Origin: Methanobacteriota archaeon
GTDB lineage: Archaea > Thermoplasmatota > Poseidoniia > Poseidoniales > Poseidoniaceae
Assembly: GCA_018645535.1 (NCBI GenBank)
Contig: JABGWN010000214.1
Location: 1 to 13,869, forward strand
Direction of reading: 5' to 3'
Length of the DNA: 13,869 nt
Below, piece by piece: positions 1 through 8,200 of this stretch; position 1 is the stretch's first letter; each line of letters opens with the position of its first letter. A program made the translations under genes and the position numbers. The notes under the pieces were generated by a model. That model worked only from the letters and a program-made list of their open reading frames with translations, was not told where the DNA came from and ran no database searches.

Positions 1-156
1 ACAACTCGATGGATTTGGAAACGAAGCATAGAGACGGAAATAAACAAAACTGTAACCCAGACGGCGATATTGTTCGGAGTCATGTTAATGCCAATTGGCC
101 TTGCTATTCACCTCGTATCCGTACAACTGAAGAAGGCAAAGAACACGCATTCATAA
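1..156 (+). CDS. C-terminal end of an unidentified membrane protein (partial)
   Basis: Frame 1 is open from the left edge to a TAA at 154-156 and gives 51 residues. These contain one convincing membrane span (core AILFGVMLMPIGLAIHLVSV, about residues 23-42) followed by a short basic tail, QLKKAKNTHS. The start lies outside the window, so the family cannot be named. The polar and basic stretch before the helix fits a loop between membrane segments. The stop lies 23 bp before the phytoene synthase ATG in the same direction, so the two genes are probably co-transcribed. A membrane enzyme of isoprenoid or carotenoid metabolism, such as a UbiA-type prenyltransferase or a carotenoid cyclase or hydratase, would fit the context. 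That is a guess from position only. A longer phytoene synthase reading from base 9 would overlap this tail in another frame and is less likely. Confidence 0.6.
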   Translation, partial: TTRWIWKRSIETEINKTVTQTAILFGVMLMPIGLAIHLVSVQLKKAKNTHS

Positions 157-167
157 CCAAAAACGGC

Positions 168-171
168 GGAG
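168..171 (+). promoter_or_regulatory. Shine-Dalgarno site deciding the phytoene synthase start
   Basis: GGAG lies 8 bases before the ATG at 180. It supports starting the phytoene synthase there rather than at the in-frame ATG at 9, which has no such site and falls inside the preceding reading frame. Confidence 0.5.
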
Positions 172-179
172 TAGGAACT

Positions 180-1172
180 ATGGGAGAAGGAATTACCATT
201 GAAGAAGCATTTCTCCAATGTGAAGAAATATGTCGAAAGGCATCCTCTACATTTTTTGCCAGTTTCTCAGCACTCCCCATAAAGAAAAGAAAGGCAGTCC
301 ATGCAGTCTACGCATTATGCAGATATCTTGACGACATAGCAGACGGTGATACTCGCCCAGAAGTCAACGAAACTGATACTCTAAACCAGCAGGTTATCGA
401 ACGAGACACACTGCTTCGATCGATTCACCAATCGAAACCAAACAACTCAGAAGAAGAACACAAATATCGCCTAATGGCTCTGGTTGATGCTAAGGAGCGA
501 TTGACGCGTTTATTCAATGGTGACAAAACTGCAACACAAAACGAACCAATCTTTGTTGCTATGCATCATGTCTTCAACCAATTCCAGTTCCGTCTTGATG
601 ATTTTGAAACCATCATCGAAGGAATGGAAGATGACCTCTTTGAAGTTCGACTCAGAACATGGGATGAAGTTCGTTCATACTGTTACAAAGTCGCTTCCGC
701 TGTTGGTCTCGTTTTGATAGAAATCTATGGATGTGACGATGCTGGAGCCCGTATCCACGCAATTGACATGGGTATTCAATTACAGATGATCAATATCCTT
801 CGAGATGTTGCCGAAGATTATCGTGCTGGAAGAATATACCTTCCAATTCAAGCGTTAGCTGAATACAATATCAATGTAGATGAACTCGGAAAAACTGACT
901 TTGGAACCAACCAGCGATGGAAAGCCTTCGTGCAAGAATACATTGAAGTCGTACGAAGACACCAGCAATCTGCAAAACATCTGTTCGAATATCTCGATTC
1001 CAAATCACGATTACAGCCACAACTCATGTGTGAAGCCTACGACGCAATCTTCCACGAAATCGTACGAAGATCTGGAGATGTTTTTAGCAGTCGGCCAAGA
1101 CTATCCAAGTGGAGAAAACTTCGATTGGCTGCCAAACTCTCTCTTCGAAGAATTCGTGCCAAATGGTATTGA
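180..1172 (+). CDS. crtB: Phytoene synthase (squalene/phytoene synthase family)
   Basis: This 330-residue protein belongs to the trans-isoprenyl diphosphate synthase, head-to-head type. The family joins two geranylgeranyl diphosphates into phytoene, the first committed step to carotenoids and retinal. Visible family signatures are SSTFF and an LP..KR block (residues 22-37), the first aspartate-rich motif DDIAD (51-55) after YALCRYL, MEDDLFEVRLRTWDEV..YCYKVASAVG (149-176), and the second motif NILRDVAEDYRAGRIYLP (205-222), whose D209 and D213 should bind Mg-diphosphate. Length matches bacterial and archaeal CrtB. The ATG at 180 is preferred because the family homology begins just after it, a GGAG precedes it, and the upstream membrane-protein frame ends at 156. 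It is not preceded by a signal peptide, so a cytosolic or membrane-peripheral enzyme is expected. A squalene-type synthase cannot be fully excluded by motifs alone. In marine archaea such genes often serve retinal supply for rhodopsin, which is inference here. Confidence 0.9.
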   Translation: MGEGITIEEAFLQCEEICRKASSTFFASFSALPIKKRKAVHAVYALCRYLDDIADGDTRPEVNETDTLNQQVIERDTLLRSIHQSKPNNSEEEHKYRLMALVDAKERLTRLFNGDKTATQNEPIFVAMHHVFNQFQFRLDDFETIIEGMEDDLFEVRLRTWDEVRSYCYKVASAVGLVLIEIYGCDDAGARIHAIDMGIQLQMINILRDVAEDYRAGRIYLPIQALAEYNINVDELGKTDFGTNQRWKAFVQEYIEVVRRHQQSAKHLFEYLDSKSRLQPQLMCEAYDAIFHEIVRRSGDVFSSRPRLSKWRKLRLAAKLSLRRIRAKWY

Positions 1173-1211
1173 TGCAACAGCATAGGGCACATCCAATGGA
1201 TTGAAACCCTA

Positions 1212-2006
1212 ATGTCCACTGGGATGTTCATGGTTGAGGTCTTACCCGTTTCTGTTACGGTTCTCTTGCCCACTCGAAACGAAGAAGAAGCATTGGGTGC
1301 AACAGTTGATGCCATCCCTCGTGGATGGTGTGAATCACTAGAAATCATGATTGTAGATGGGTCTTCCACAGACCGTACAAGAGAAATTGCACTCGAAAAA
1401 GATGTTCGAGTTCATCTTGAACCTCGAAAGGGATACGGACGCGCCTATCGTACTGGCTTTGCTGTTGCATCAAATGACATCATTGTCACAATGGATGCGG
1501 ATTGCACCTATCCTGCCGAACTTATTCCAGAACTTGTCAAGAGACTTCTTGATGAGGATTTGAAATTCATTACTTGTGATAGGTTGAGCATGGCAGAATC
1601 AGGATCAATGTCAGGATTGCATGGATTTGGAAACTGGGTGCTTTCATTCACAGCCAGAGTCCTGTTTGGTTATGGGATCAAAGATTCTCAATCTGGAATG
1701 TGGGTTTTCCGCAAGGATATTTTTGAAAATGAAAAGATGCGTCCAACCAACGATGGGATGCCTCTTTCTGAAGAAGTCAAAATCTTAGCACGTAAGCACC
1801 TTGGAAAGAAAAAAGCAATCGAAATCTCAGTCCCGTACAGAGAGCGTGTCGGAGAAGCTGAAATTCATACATGGGGGGACGGTTGGAAGAACCTGCGTTT
1901 CCTCTATGCTAAGCGTATTGGATTAGCACGCACTCGAACTGAATGGGGTCCTCTTGATGACAATCCAGACAGTCTAAACGGTGACCTTCCAGAGCAAAAG
2001 AAGTAA
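1212..2006 (+). CDS. Family 2 glycosyltransferase, polyprenyl-phosphate sugar synthase type
   Basis: This 264-residue GT-A fold enzyme resembles dolichyl-phosphate mannose/glucose synthases, which move a sugar from a nucleotide donor to a lipid phosphate. The motifs run in order: LLPTRNEEEALG (18-29), IVDGSSTDRT (47-56, nucleotide binding), KGYGRAYRTGF (73-83), the metal-binding DxD as MDADCTYP (94-101, D95 and D97), DSQSGMWVFR (158-167), then SEEVK and VPYRERVGEAE (186-190 and 207-217), where the acceptor-site acid and the R.G.S-like motif normally lie. No membrane segment follows, unlike GtrB-type members, so it is a soluble catalytic domain only. It starts 39 bp after the phytoene synthase stop in the same direction, suggesting one operon. 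Possible roles are lipid-linked sugar donor synthesis for surface glycans or glycosylation of an isoprenoid; the acceptor is not determined. The start could also be ATG 1224 or 1230, and none of the three has a clear Shine-Dalgarno site. Confidence 0.85.
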   Translation: MSTGMFMVEVLPVSVTVLLPTRNEEEALGATVDAIPRGWCESLEIMIVDGSSTDRTREIALEKDVRVHLEPRKGYGRAYRTGFAVASNDIIVTMDADCTYPAELIPELVKRLLDEDLKFITCDRLSMAESGSMSGLHGFGNWVLSFTARVLFGYGIKDSQSGMWVFRKDIFENEKMRPTNDGMPLSEEVKILARKHLGKKKAIEISVPYRERVGEAEIHTWGDGWKNLRFLYAKRIGLARTRTEWGPLDDNPDSLNGDLPEQKK

Positions 2007-2948
2007 TTATTCTTCTTCCAGGAATTTCAATGGAGCCAAGTTTGAATCGATTGCGACTCTCTGCTGTATCATAAGCAAGAATGGAATCATAACCCATAAG
2101 GCCATCCACACATACATTGTGGTCTCCAAGAACTCAGGCGTGGTTGTACTTACCTCTCCTTTCACTCCGATATACGATTCTGCATCAACAGTTCCTGGAA
2201 GCGGAGGCTCTGCCTCTACAGCGCTGCGGTTTGCTGGACGAACCATGCCAATATCGTAGCCTCCACCTTCAAACTCCAAAACAAAACCATCGAGTCCTAA
2301 CGATGTCTCTGCTTGAAATATAGAATGAGCAAGGAATGCCTCTGAATTATCATTTTCAGAATATAACTCTGGATCCCCAGCTGCAGTTGAAAACCAAGAA
2401 ATCGGAAGCAACACGAGAATCATAACAAATATTGTTAGAACCATTGTCATGGATGTAAAGGAAAGTAGACGTCGACCAAGTGTAAGCCAGAACCCACTAT
2501 GTTGCTTCCAAAAATCTACGAGAAGCAAGACCAAAAGAACCGCAGATACCAGCATTGAACCATAGATCAATTGATGCGTATTCGATTTAATCTCATCAGG
2601 AGTAGGTGATGAAAACGTCTCATTCCAATCTTCTTCAAATGTTTCTGGACTTTCCAAAGAAGCTCGACCATCACGTTCTGATTGCCAATGGCTCAGGCGT
2701 ATGGGGCCAAATAATTCAATGGAAAGATCGTCCTGATTTTCCTTCATGTCAATGGTTATATTGACTGCTACACCTTCAAGAGAAAGTGGACCTTCTTCCA
2801 CAGTTGCTGATAGGCGTCCAGTAAACCATGATTCATCCTCGAGAGAAGTATTCAATCCCTGAAGCACGCCCAATTGAGCTACAAGCACAATGCAGGCAAC
2901 AATACGCCATCGAACAATACGACGGGGTACTGTTTCATCTTGGCTCAT
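2007..2948 (-). CDS. Four-helix membrane protein with two extracytoplasmic domains, function unknown
   Basis: I do not recognise a family for this 313-residue protein. Hydrophobic segments lie at about residues 11-30, 127-146, 162-187 and 276-296. The stretches 31-126 and 188-275 are polar, acidic and contain N-glycosylation sequons (for example N63-I-T and N109-E-T), so both probably face outside. The N-terminus (basic RR..R..R before helix 1) and the short 17-residue tail would then be cytoplasmic. Its ATG overlaps the stop of the upstream LDL-A-like gene as ATGA (4-bp overlap), with AAGGA a few bases before it, so translation is probably coupled and the two products are likely partners in the envelope. 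Its stop abuts the glycosyltransferase stop with no base between. No catalytic motif is visible. A role as a membrane platform or assembly factor for the anchored surface proteins is only inferred from context. Confidence 0.75.
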   Translation of the reverse strand: MSQDETVPRRIVRWRIVACIVLVAQLGVLQGLNTSLEDESWFTGRLSATVEEGPLSLEGVAVNITIDMKENQDDLSIELFGPIRLSHWQSERDGRASLESPETFEEDWNETFSSPTPDEIKSNTHQLIYGSMLVSAVLLVLLLVDFWKQHSGFWLTLGRRLLSFTSMTMVLTIFVMILVLLPISWFSTAAGDPELYSENDNSEAFLAHSIFQAETSLGLDGFVLEFEGGGYDIGMVRPANRSAVEAEPPLPGTVDAESYIGVKGEVSTTTPEFLETTMYVWMALWVMIPFLLMIQQRVAIDSNLAPLKFLEEE

Positions 2949-5215
2949 TCTTCGTCCTTAGAACGGATTGTTACAAACATTCCTGCGAGAGCAATCATTG
3001 AGATTGTCATTAGAGGCGATACGAACGGTAGGAGACCTGTACCATCAGCATCAGTTAAGTTCTCAACAATCGGAATTACTTCTTCAGGTAGCGTCTCAGG
3101 ATCGATTCCTTCGTTGACTGCTTCAACTTCATTGGTGTTGTGTGAAGTTAGATCAACCAAGTCTGCCAATTCGGTTTGGTCTTCAATGACTTCTGCTTCT
3201 TCTTGAGCTGCAAGACCAGTAAAGTAAGTGATTGAGACTCCTCGGGAAGGTGTACCGTAGGCATTGCTGTCTGGGCCAATGAGTGTGTACCATTGTGTGC
3301 CACCAGGGGAAGCTACGACTTGGAATCCAACGAATCGATCATCTTCTGCATCAAACAATGCGTAAGCCATACCATCTTCGTATGCAATATCGAAATCATC
3401 TTCAAAGTTTGAAAGGCGGTTTTCAAGATTATCTCCAAAGATTTCTAATGCATTCTCGAGAGTAGACTCTCCAATTGCCTCAACAATTGTGATCACTTTA
3501 TCGCTTGGCTCCAGATCTCTTGAAACAGAATCGCATCTCTCTTCTTCACTGATCATGACATCATCGCTTAAGCGAGTTACTTCAACGTCGATACAGTATT
3601 CGCCAGGTCCATTGATTGAAGCTGTTGCATAACCGTATGCATAAGACTCTTGTGTTACTGCAATCGACCCAGCATCTGAAGTTGTACCTTCATCATCTGT
3701 AACTGTCCATGATACTTCATAATCCTCATTGTAATCAAGACCGTTGACAGAATAATCGAACTCCATTTCATCTTCTGAAGCGTCCATCATGTCAATGTAA
3801 ATATTGTATTGTGGACCCATGGTTTCATCCTCGCCGTTTTGACAGTCTTCATAGCCATCATTTACCCAACTTGGAGGAATTTCCTCCCCATTGTTGCAGA
3901 AGAATTCTTCATCAGAGTTGTCACCACAGTCATCATAACCATCTTGCATGTAATCTTCTGGAATTTCATTCAAATTTGCGCAAGTAAAGTAGTACTCGTT
4001 GTCATCATCTCCACCGTCGAGATCATTCTCGATATCATCAGCAATGTCTCCAAAGATTTCTTCGAAGTTTGCGTTACCCATTAATGCATCAACGATTGTT
4101 GGGTAATCTCCGCTACCAACAACAGAGTTTGCCCACATCATAGCCCACATTGCAGGGAATGCGAGTGGTGTTGGAGAAGCATATGCTTGATGGACTTCAA
4201 GTGTGCTTCCATCATCAATTGTAATCATCTGAGATGGTTCATCGAGGAGTTCCATAGCACCACCCATGAAGAAGAGTTCTACTTCTCCATCGTAGGTATC
4301 AGTAACAGAGTCTGTGATAGAGATGTCAAAGTCGCCTGCTGGAAGTCCAAGTTCTTCTGTAGGAATACCTGTTAGCTCGAATACAACAGAGGTTGCGGTA
4401 TCGTAATGGATATTTCTATCTGAACATTGATCAGTAACTCCAATCTCTCCATAATCGTTGCTGATGGATGGAGGATCCGAGCCCTCCTCCCCGTCACAGG
4501 ACCAGTACAACTCTTCTCCAGGCTGGAGGTTCGCCATTTCGTTGTATACAGGTGATGGCTCGTCCATTCGAACCTCGAGTAGGCCATTGTTGATTTCGTA
4601 CGATGTACCAATCTTTAATTCAACATCAAAGGGAAGTGATTCTCCGTCACCAGAAATTTCGCCTGAAATACCAACACTGTACTCAATCATAGCGTCAATG
4701 TCCATTTCCATGTCCATCCCATGAAGACCCATATTGTCATCGAAGTATTCTGTGTAGAGAACATCTGCATTGAATAATTGCTCAGCATCGTATCCAACAG
4801 TCAATTCAATGCCAGCATAGGAATCATCCCATTCTGCGTTGACTGCAAAGTCGTCGAGCACTCCGTGGCGTACGGTTAATTCAGTTATTTTTGTTGAAAA
4901 ATCAGTCGGTGTCCCATCGACATCAAGTGTTGTAATATCCCCATCATATTGTTCAAAGACAATAGTTGTGCTTCCGGTTGTAACACGACCAACCAGTAAG
5001 TCGATTCCAGCATCATCGCCAGCAGCCATAACCTCTTGGAAGACCTCAGTCAAATCAAGTCCAATCATAGACTCAACATCAGCGTTAATGTTTGAGTAAT
5101 CGTATTCAATTCCAAAGGCGATGGGCTCAGGAACAGCATCTTGTGCAGCTACGTTAGCAGGTATAGTTGTAACAATCATTAGGCAGGTGAATAGCAGAGC
5201 GATAGTTCTCTTCAT
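2945..5215 (-). CDS. Secreted, C-terminally anchored surface protein with two reduced LDL-A-like repeats
   Basis: This 756-residue protein begins with a signal peptide (KR then a hydrophobic core at about 4-20, probable cleavage near VAA-QD at 23-25). It ends with one membrane anchor (about 730-750) and the short tail RSKDEE, so nearly all of it is outside the cell. Residues 30-350 are an acidic, probably beta-rich region of unknown family. Residues 409-464 hold two tandem LDL-receptor class A-like repeats, and 468-565 resembles an Ig/fibronectin-like domain (YEVSWTVTDDEG, EYCIDVEVTR). Outside the signal peptide there are eight cysteines in four adjacent pairs: 240/264, 412/430, 440/458 and 541/561. 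This suggests four local disulfides. The gene lies 59 bp after the giant beta-helix gene and overlaps the four-helix membrane gene by 4 bp, pointing to a three-gene surface operon. The partner or ligand is unknown. The repeats suggest calcium-stabilised binding. Confidence 0.85.
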   Translation of the reverse strand: MKRTIALLFTCLMIVTTIPANVAAQDAVPEPIAFGIEYDYSNINADVESMIGLDLTEVFQEVMAAGDDAGIDLLVGRVTTGSTTIVFEQYDGDITTLDVDGTPTDFSTKITELTVRHGVLDDFAVNAEWDDSYAGIELTVGYDAEQLFNADVLYTEYFDDNMGLHGMDMEMDIDAMIEYSVGISGEISGDGESLPFDVELKIGTSYEINNGLLEVRMDEPSPVYNEMANLQPGEELYWSCDGEEGSDPPSISNDYGEIGVTDQCSDRNIHYDTATSVVFELTGIPTEELGLPAGDFDISITDSVTDTYDGEVELFFMGGAMELLDEPSQMITIDDGSTLEVHQAYASPTPLAFPAMWAMMWANSVVGSGDYPTIVDALMGNANFEEIFGDIADDIENDLDGGDDDNEYYFTCANLNEIPEDYMQDGYDDCGDNSDEEFFCNNGEEIPPSWVNDGYEDCQNGEDETMGPQYNIYIDMMDASEDEMEFDYSVNGLDYNEDYEVSWTVTDDEGTTSDAGSIAVTQESYAYGYATASINGPGEYCIDVEVTRLSDDVMISEEERCDSVSRDLEPSDKVITIVEAIGESTLENALEIFGDNLENRLSNFEDDFDIAYEDGMAYALFDAEDDRFVGFQVVASPGGTQWYTLIGPDSNAYGTPSRGVSITYFTGLAAQEEAEVIEDQTELADLVDLTSHNTNEVEAVNEGIDPETLPEEVIPIVENLTDADGTGLLPFVSPLMTISMIALAGMFVTIRSKDEE
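3824..3991 (-). repeat. Two tandem LDL-A-like calcium-binding repeats within the 756-residue protein
   Basis: The repeats occupy residues 409-437 and 438-464. Each follows the LDL-A pattern F.C..(G).xIP..W..DG..DC....DE. The cysteine before IP and the one before DG are replaced (E417 and Q424 in repeat 1; E445 and N452 in repeat 2), and the outer two cysteines are also absent. What remains are C412/C430 and C440/C458, the positions of cysteines II and V, with identical 18-residue spacing. The calcium-ligand positions known for LDL-A (D, D, D, E) are kept as D425, D429, D435, E436 and D453, D457, D463, E464. W450 is kept in repeat 2, and Y422 stands in its place in repeat 1. Confidence 0.75.
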
Positions 5216-5238
5216 GGGTTGGCCTTATTTTTAGTAGT

Positions 5239-5251
5239 ATATCAATGATAT
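5239..5251. promoter_or_regulatory. 13-bp palindrome with TATA-like core before the LDL-A-like gene
   Basis: ATATCA-A-TGATAT is a perfect inverted repeat with one central base, in the 59-bp gap between the giant gene's stop and the next ATG. Read on the minus strand, the TTGATATA at its downstream edge is centred about 25 bases before the ATG at 5215. That is the distance expected of an archaeal TATA box driving a leaderless message. It could therefore be a secondary promoter or an operator. AT-rich palindromes of this size also arise by chance. Confidence 0.3.
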
Positions 5252-5274
5252 GGAGTATCAAAATGAAACCAAGT

Positions 5275-8200
5275 TCAGACATTATCCCAATCTAACACTT
5301 CTTCTTCTGTATCATCAGGTTCTTCTTCCTCGGAGTCAGTCTCGTTCTCTATCCCATTTCCGAAAACGCCCCATGTATCGATTAATTTCATCTCAGCATT
5401 GGCTTGTCGACGACGTTGAATCGTGATGAGAACCCCCACCAGAAGAACAAGAGAAACTGCTCCGATCAATACTGGAGTGGACAGGAAGCCACTACCGTCT
5501 TCGTCAACCACCTTCAGCGGTTCAAAGAGAATGTCGATATTGGCATTATCGCCCTCGCCATCGGTTGCAATTACTTTCAGACTTGGGTTGCCTTCACCCT
5601 CAGGTTGGAATTCAATGGAGCCTGTCCAGACTGAATCTCCATCATCGTCCGAGAGATTGAAACTCCATGATTGAATGCGGTGGTTAATATCAACACGTAC
5701 GTCATCTGTTGAGCCATCAGCATCAACCAATTGAACCGAAACCTCCAGAGTTACGATCTCACCAGAGATGAATTCTGTTTGTGAAAGTTGTAAACTTGTT
5801 TGAACCAACTCTGGTAGACTTGAGCGTACTGTGAAGTTAATGTGTTCCTGGGATACAGCACCTCGGGCATCTTCAACATAAAGGGAAACATGGTGAGATC
5901 CTGGGGAAAAGACTTGAGAGAACGTCGATTGTGTGCTCAACACAGTCACTTGGCCGTTGCTTGGCTGAGATGTAGAAGGCCATAATCTCCATTCTCGAGC
6001 GACAAGATCGTCATCTGCATCCGATGAATCGCCCTCAAACAGAATCATCATACCCGGATCAATTGATTCAAGATTTGATGGAGAGAGAATCGTAGCAACC
6101 GGATCGCTTGCCTCGATTATCAAGTGTAGATATTCAATTCGAATTGCACCAGTCGAATCAATCAACTCAATCTGCACATCCTGTTCGCCTGCATCTAAAT
6201 TGATCGAATGCGTAACCGAGGCATTGACATCCGTAAGCAGTGGAACATATGTTTCTGTGACTGAATCGTACTCTCGAACGGTCATCGTAAACGTATCATC
6301 ATCATAATCAATGCTTGAACGAGCATCAAAGAGAATCATGTCCTTTGAAGAATAAACGCTGTTATTCTGCGGTGAATCAAGACCGAGAACTGGAGCTGAT
6401 GTTGAAACAGAAAGCCCTCGAGTTGTTGTCACTTCAGGATTGATACCATCACTGATGGAGAGAGTGATAACATGTTCACCATGACTCAATCGTTCTTCAA
6501 ACGTCAACCAATCTTCACCTTCAGGAGTTAGAAGGCCATCTACATCGCTCGTCCAAACAATTTGCAGGAATTCTGAGCCTGCAGAAGGTTCAATTTCTGA
6601 ACAATGCCAATCTCCCTCCGTAGGGAACGTCGAACAGGCTGAGTCCCAATCACCGCTTCCATTAGCGCTAAACGGGATGAGAATTGAAGAATCAAGATTA
6701 TCAAAGACATCGAGGTCTTCGATGATTGCTCTAGGAACAGAATTATCGATTGTAATGAGTTCAGAATAGACAGACATTTGTCCACCATGCTCCATTCGAT
6801 TATCGGTCACTCTCAACTCAATAAGGTGGACTCCTCTCGAAAGATATCCGTCCCAAGAGATATTGTTGATGCTATTTCCAACCATCAAGCTTCCATCGAC
6901 GTTGGACCACCATTCGAATGAAACATCATTTCCTTCGGGATCGTATGAAGAACTGCCGTTGAAGAAGATAATATCTTCACTTGCAGTTCCATTTCGCTCA
7001 AGGGTAAACGAAGATGCCGGCATTTCGTTGTACAACTTAACTTCAACAGAATATGTGTCGTTGTTACCCACCTCATCCCATGCAATGACAGTCATGAAAA
7101 AGGAAGCAGGTGGATCATCGCCAAAGTGATCAAATGTGTACGTTATTTCCTGCGGACAAATCCATTGATTGTCCCAACCAGGAGATTGCCGATTATAGCC
7201 CCCGAATGAGATGCCACATGCGAAATTATCTCCTTCAGGATCAAATGTTCCTGTTGTGTTGATTACAACTGTACCAGTCTGTGGCATAATTAGTTCACTG
7301 GATTGAGTTAAACTCGGTTCAAATGTGACGCTCAGTTCAGGTGCAAGATTAGTTAATTCAATTGTTCTACTTTCTGAAACGCAATGCCCTGCATCATCAC
7401 ACAGTTCCAACGTGATGACATGGATACCATCGCTCAATCCCACAGACGGGGCTGTCAATCCATTCCCAGTCAACACAGAGACTCCACCATCGCTCAACCA
7501 ACCGTCTATGGACGAAGTCCATGTAAAGGTCAAGATGTCATCATCAAGGTCCCATGAGTCGGACGCGTTGAACTCTACTTCACCTTGTGACGGGAAGATG
7601 GCTCCATCTTGTGGAGAAGTCCACATCAAGAACGGTTCTTGGTTATCCAAATCCAGACGGCAATACATGATTTGGTCTGAATCAAGAACGGCTGTTGTTG
7701 AATTACTCACGCTGTCATATCCGCAGTTGACAGTTACGTCATTATGGGTCGAAGCCCCTGTATTGCTCCAACGCTGTCCAATGAAATCAGTAAGTTGTGT
7801 TGTGCCTATATCGTTAGTAAACTTCGAGACAGATGGCTCAAATTGACTGAATGAAACATTTGCAAAGGCGGATGGAACTCCATTGGAGAGATTGTTTACC
7901 ACCCAGATGATAACGTCCCAAGCCACATCAATCGTTGCTCCTGATGGAATGTTTGCAACGGTCAGATCTACATTGTTCGGTTGGTGAAGATGCAGTGTTG
8001 ATGAAGCATCGAGATCGAGAATATGAGTTCCTGTTGAATCAAGGAAATTTGAGAAATTCACATTAGCATTTTCAAGGAAAATATTTCCAGTACAGTCTGA
8101 ATCAATTGTGTTTCCATAACCACCTAGGTTTGGATGATTTACGAGTTTCAAACATTCAGTACCGCGTAGTACTGTATTACTCAGTGTTGAAGGATATGCT

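Noticed and set aside
9..179. In-frame N-terminal extension of phytoene synthase from ATG 9 (57 extra residues)
   Set aside because: The extension lacks family similarity, overlaps a better-supported membrane-protein tail in frame 1, and has no ribosome site. The ATG at 180 has GGAG upstream.
1037..1369. 110-codon open frame on the minus strand
   Set aside because: It is antisense to the phytoene synthase end and the glycosyltransferase start, both strongly supported by motifs. Its own translation shows no recognisable domain.
9..1634. 14-base direct repeat ATGGATTTGGAAAC at 9-22 and 1621-1634
   Set aside because: One match of this length is near chance for a window this size. The copies lie in different reading contexts and no extension is visible.
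7325..7846. 173-codon open frame on the plus strand
   Set aside because: It lies wholly antisense to the Ig-like region of the giant surface protein. Its Ser/Thr/Pro-rich translation is a by-product of the opposite strand's codon use.
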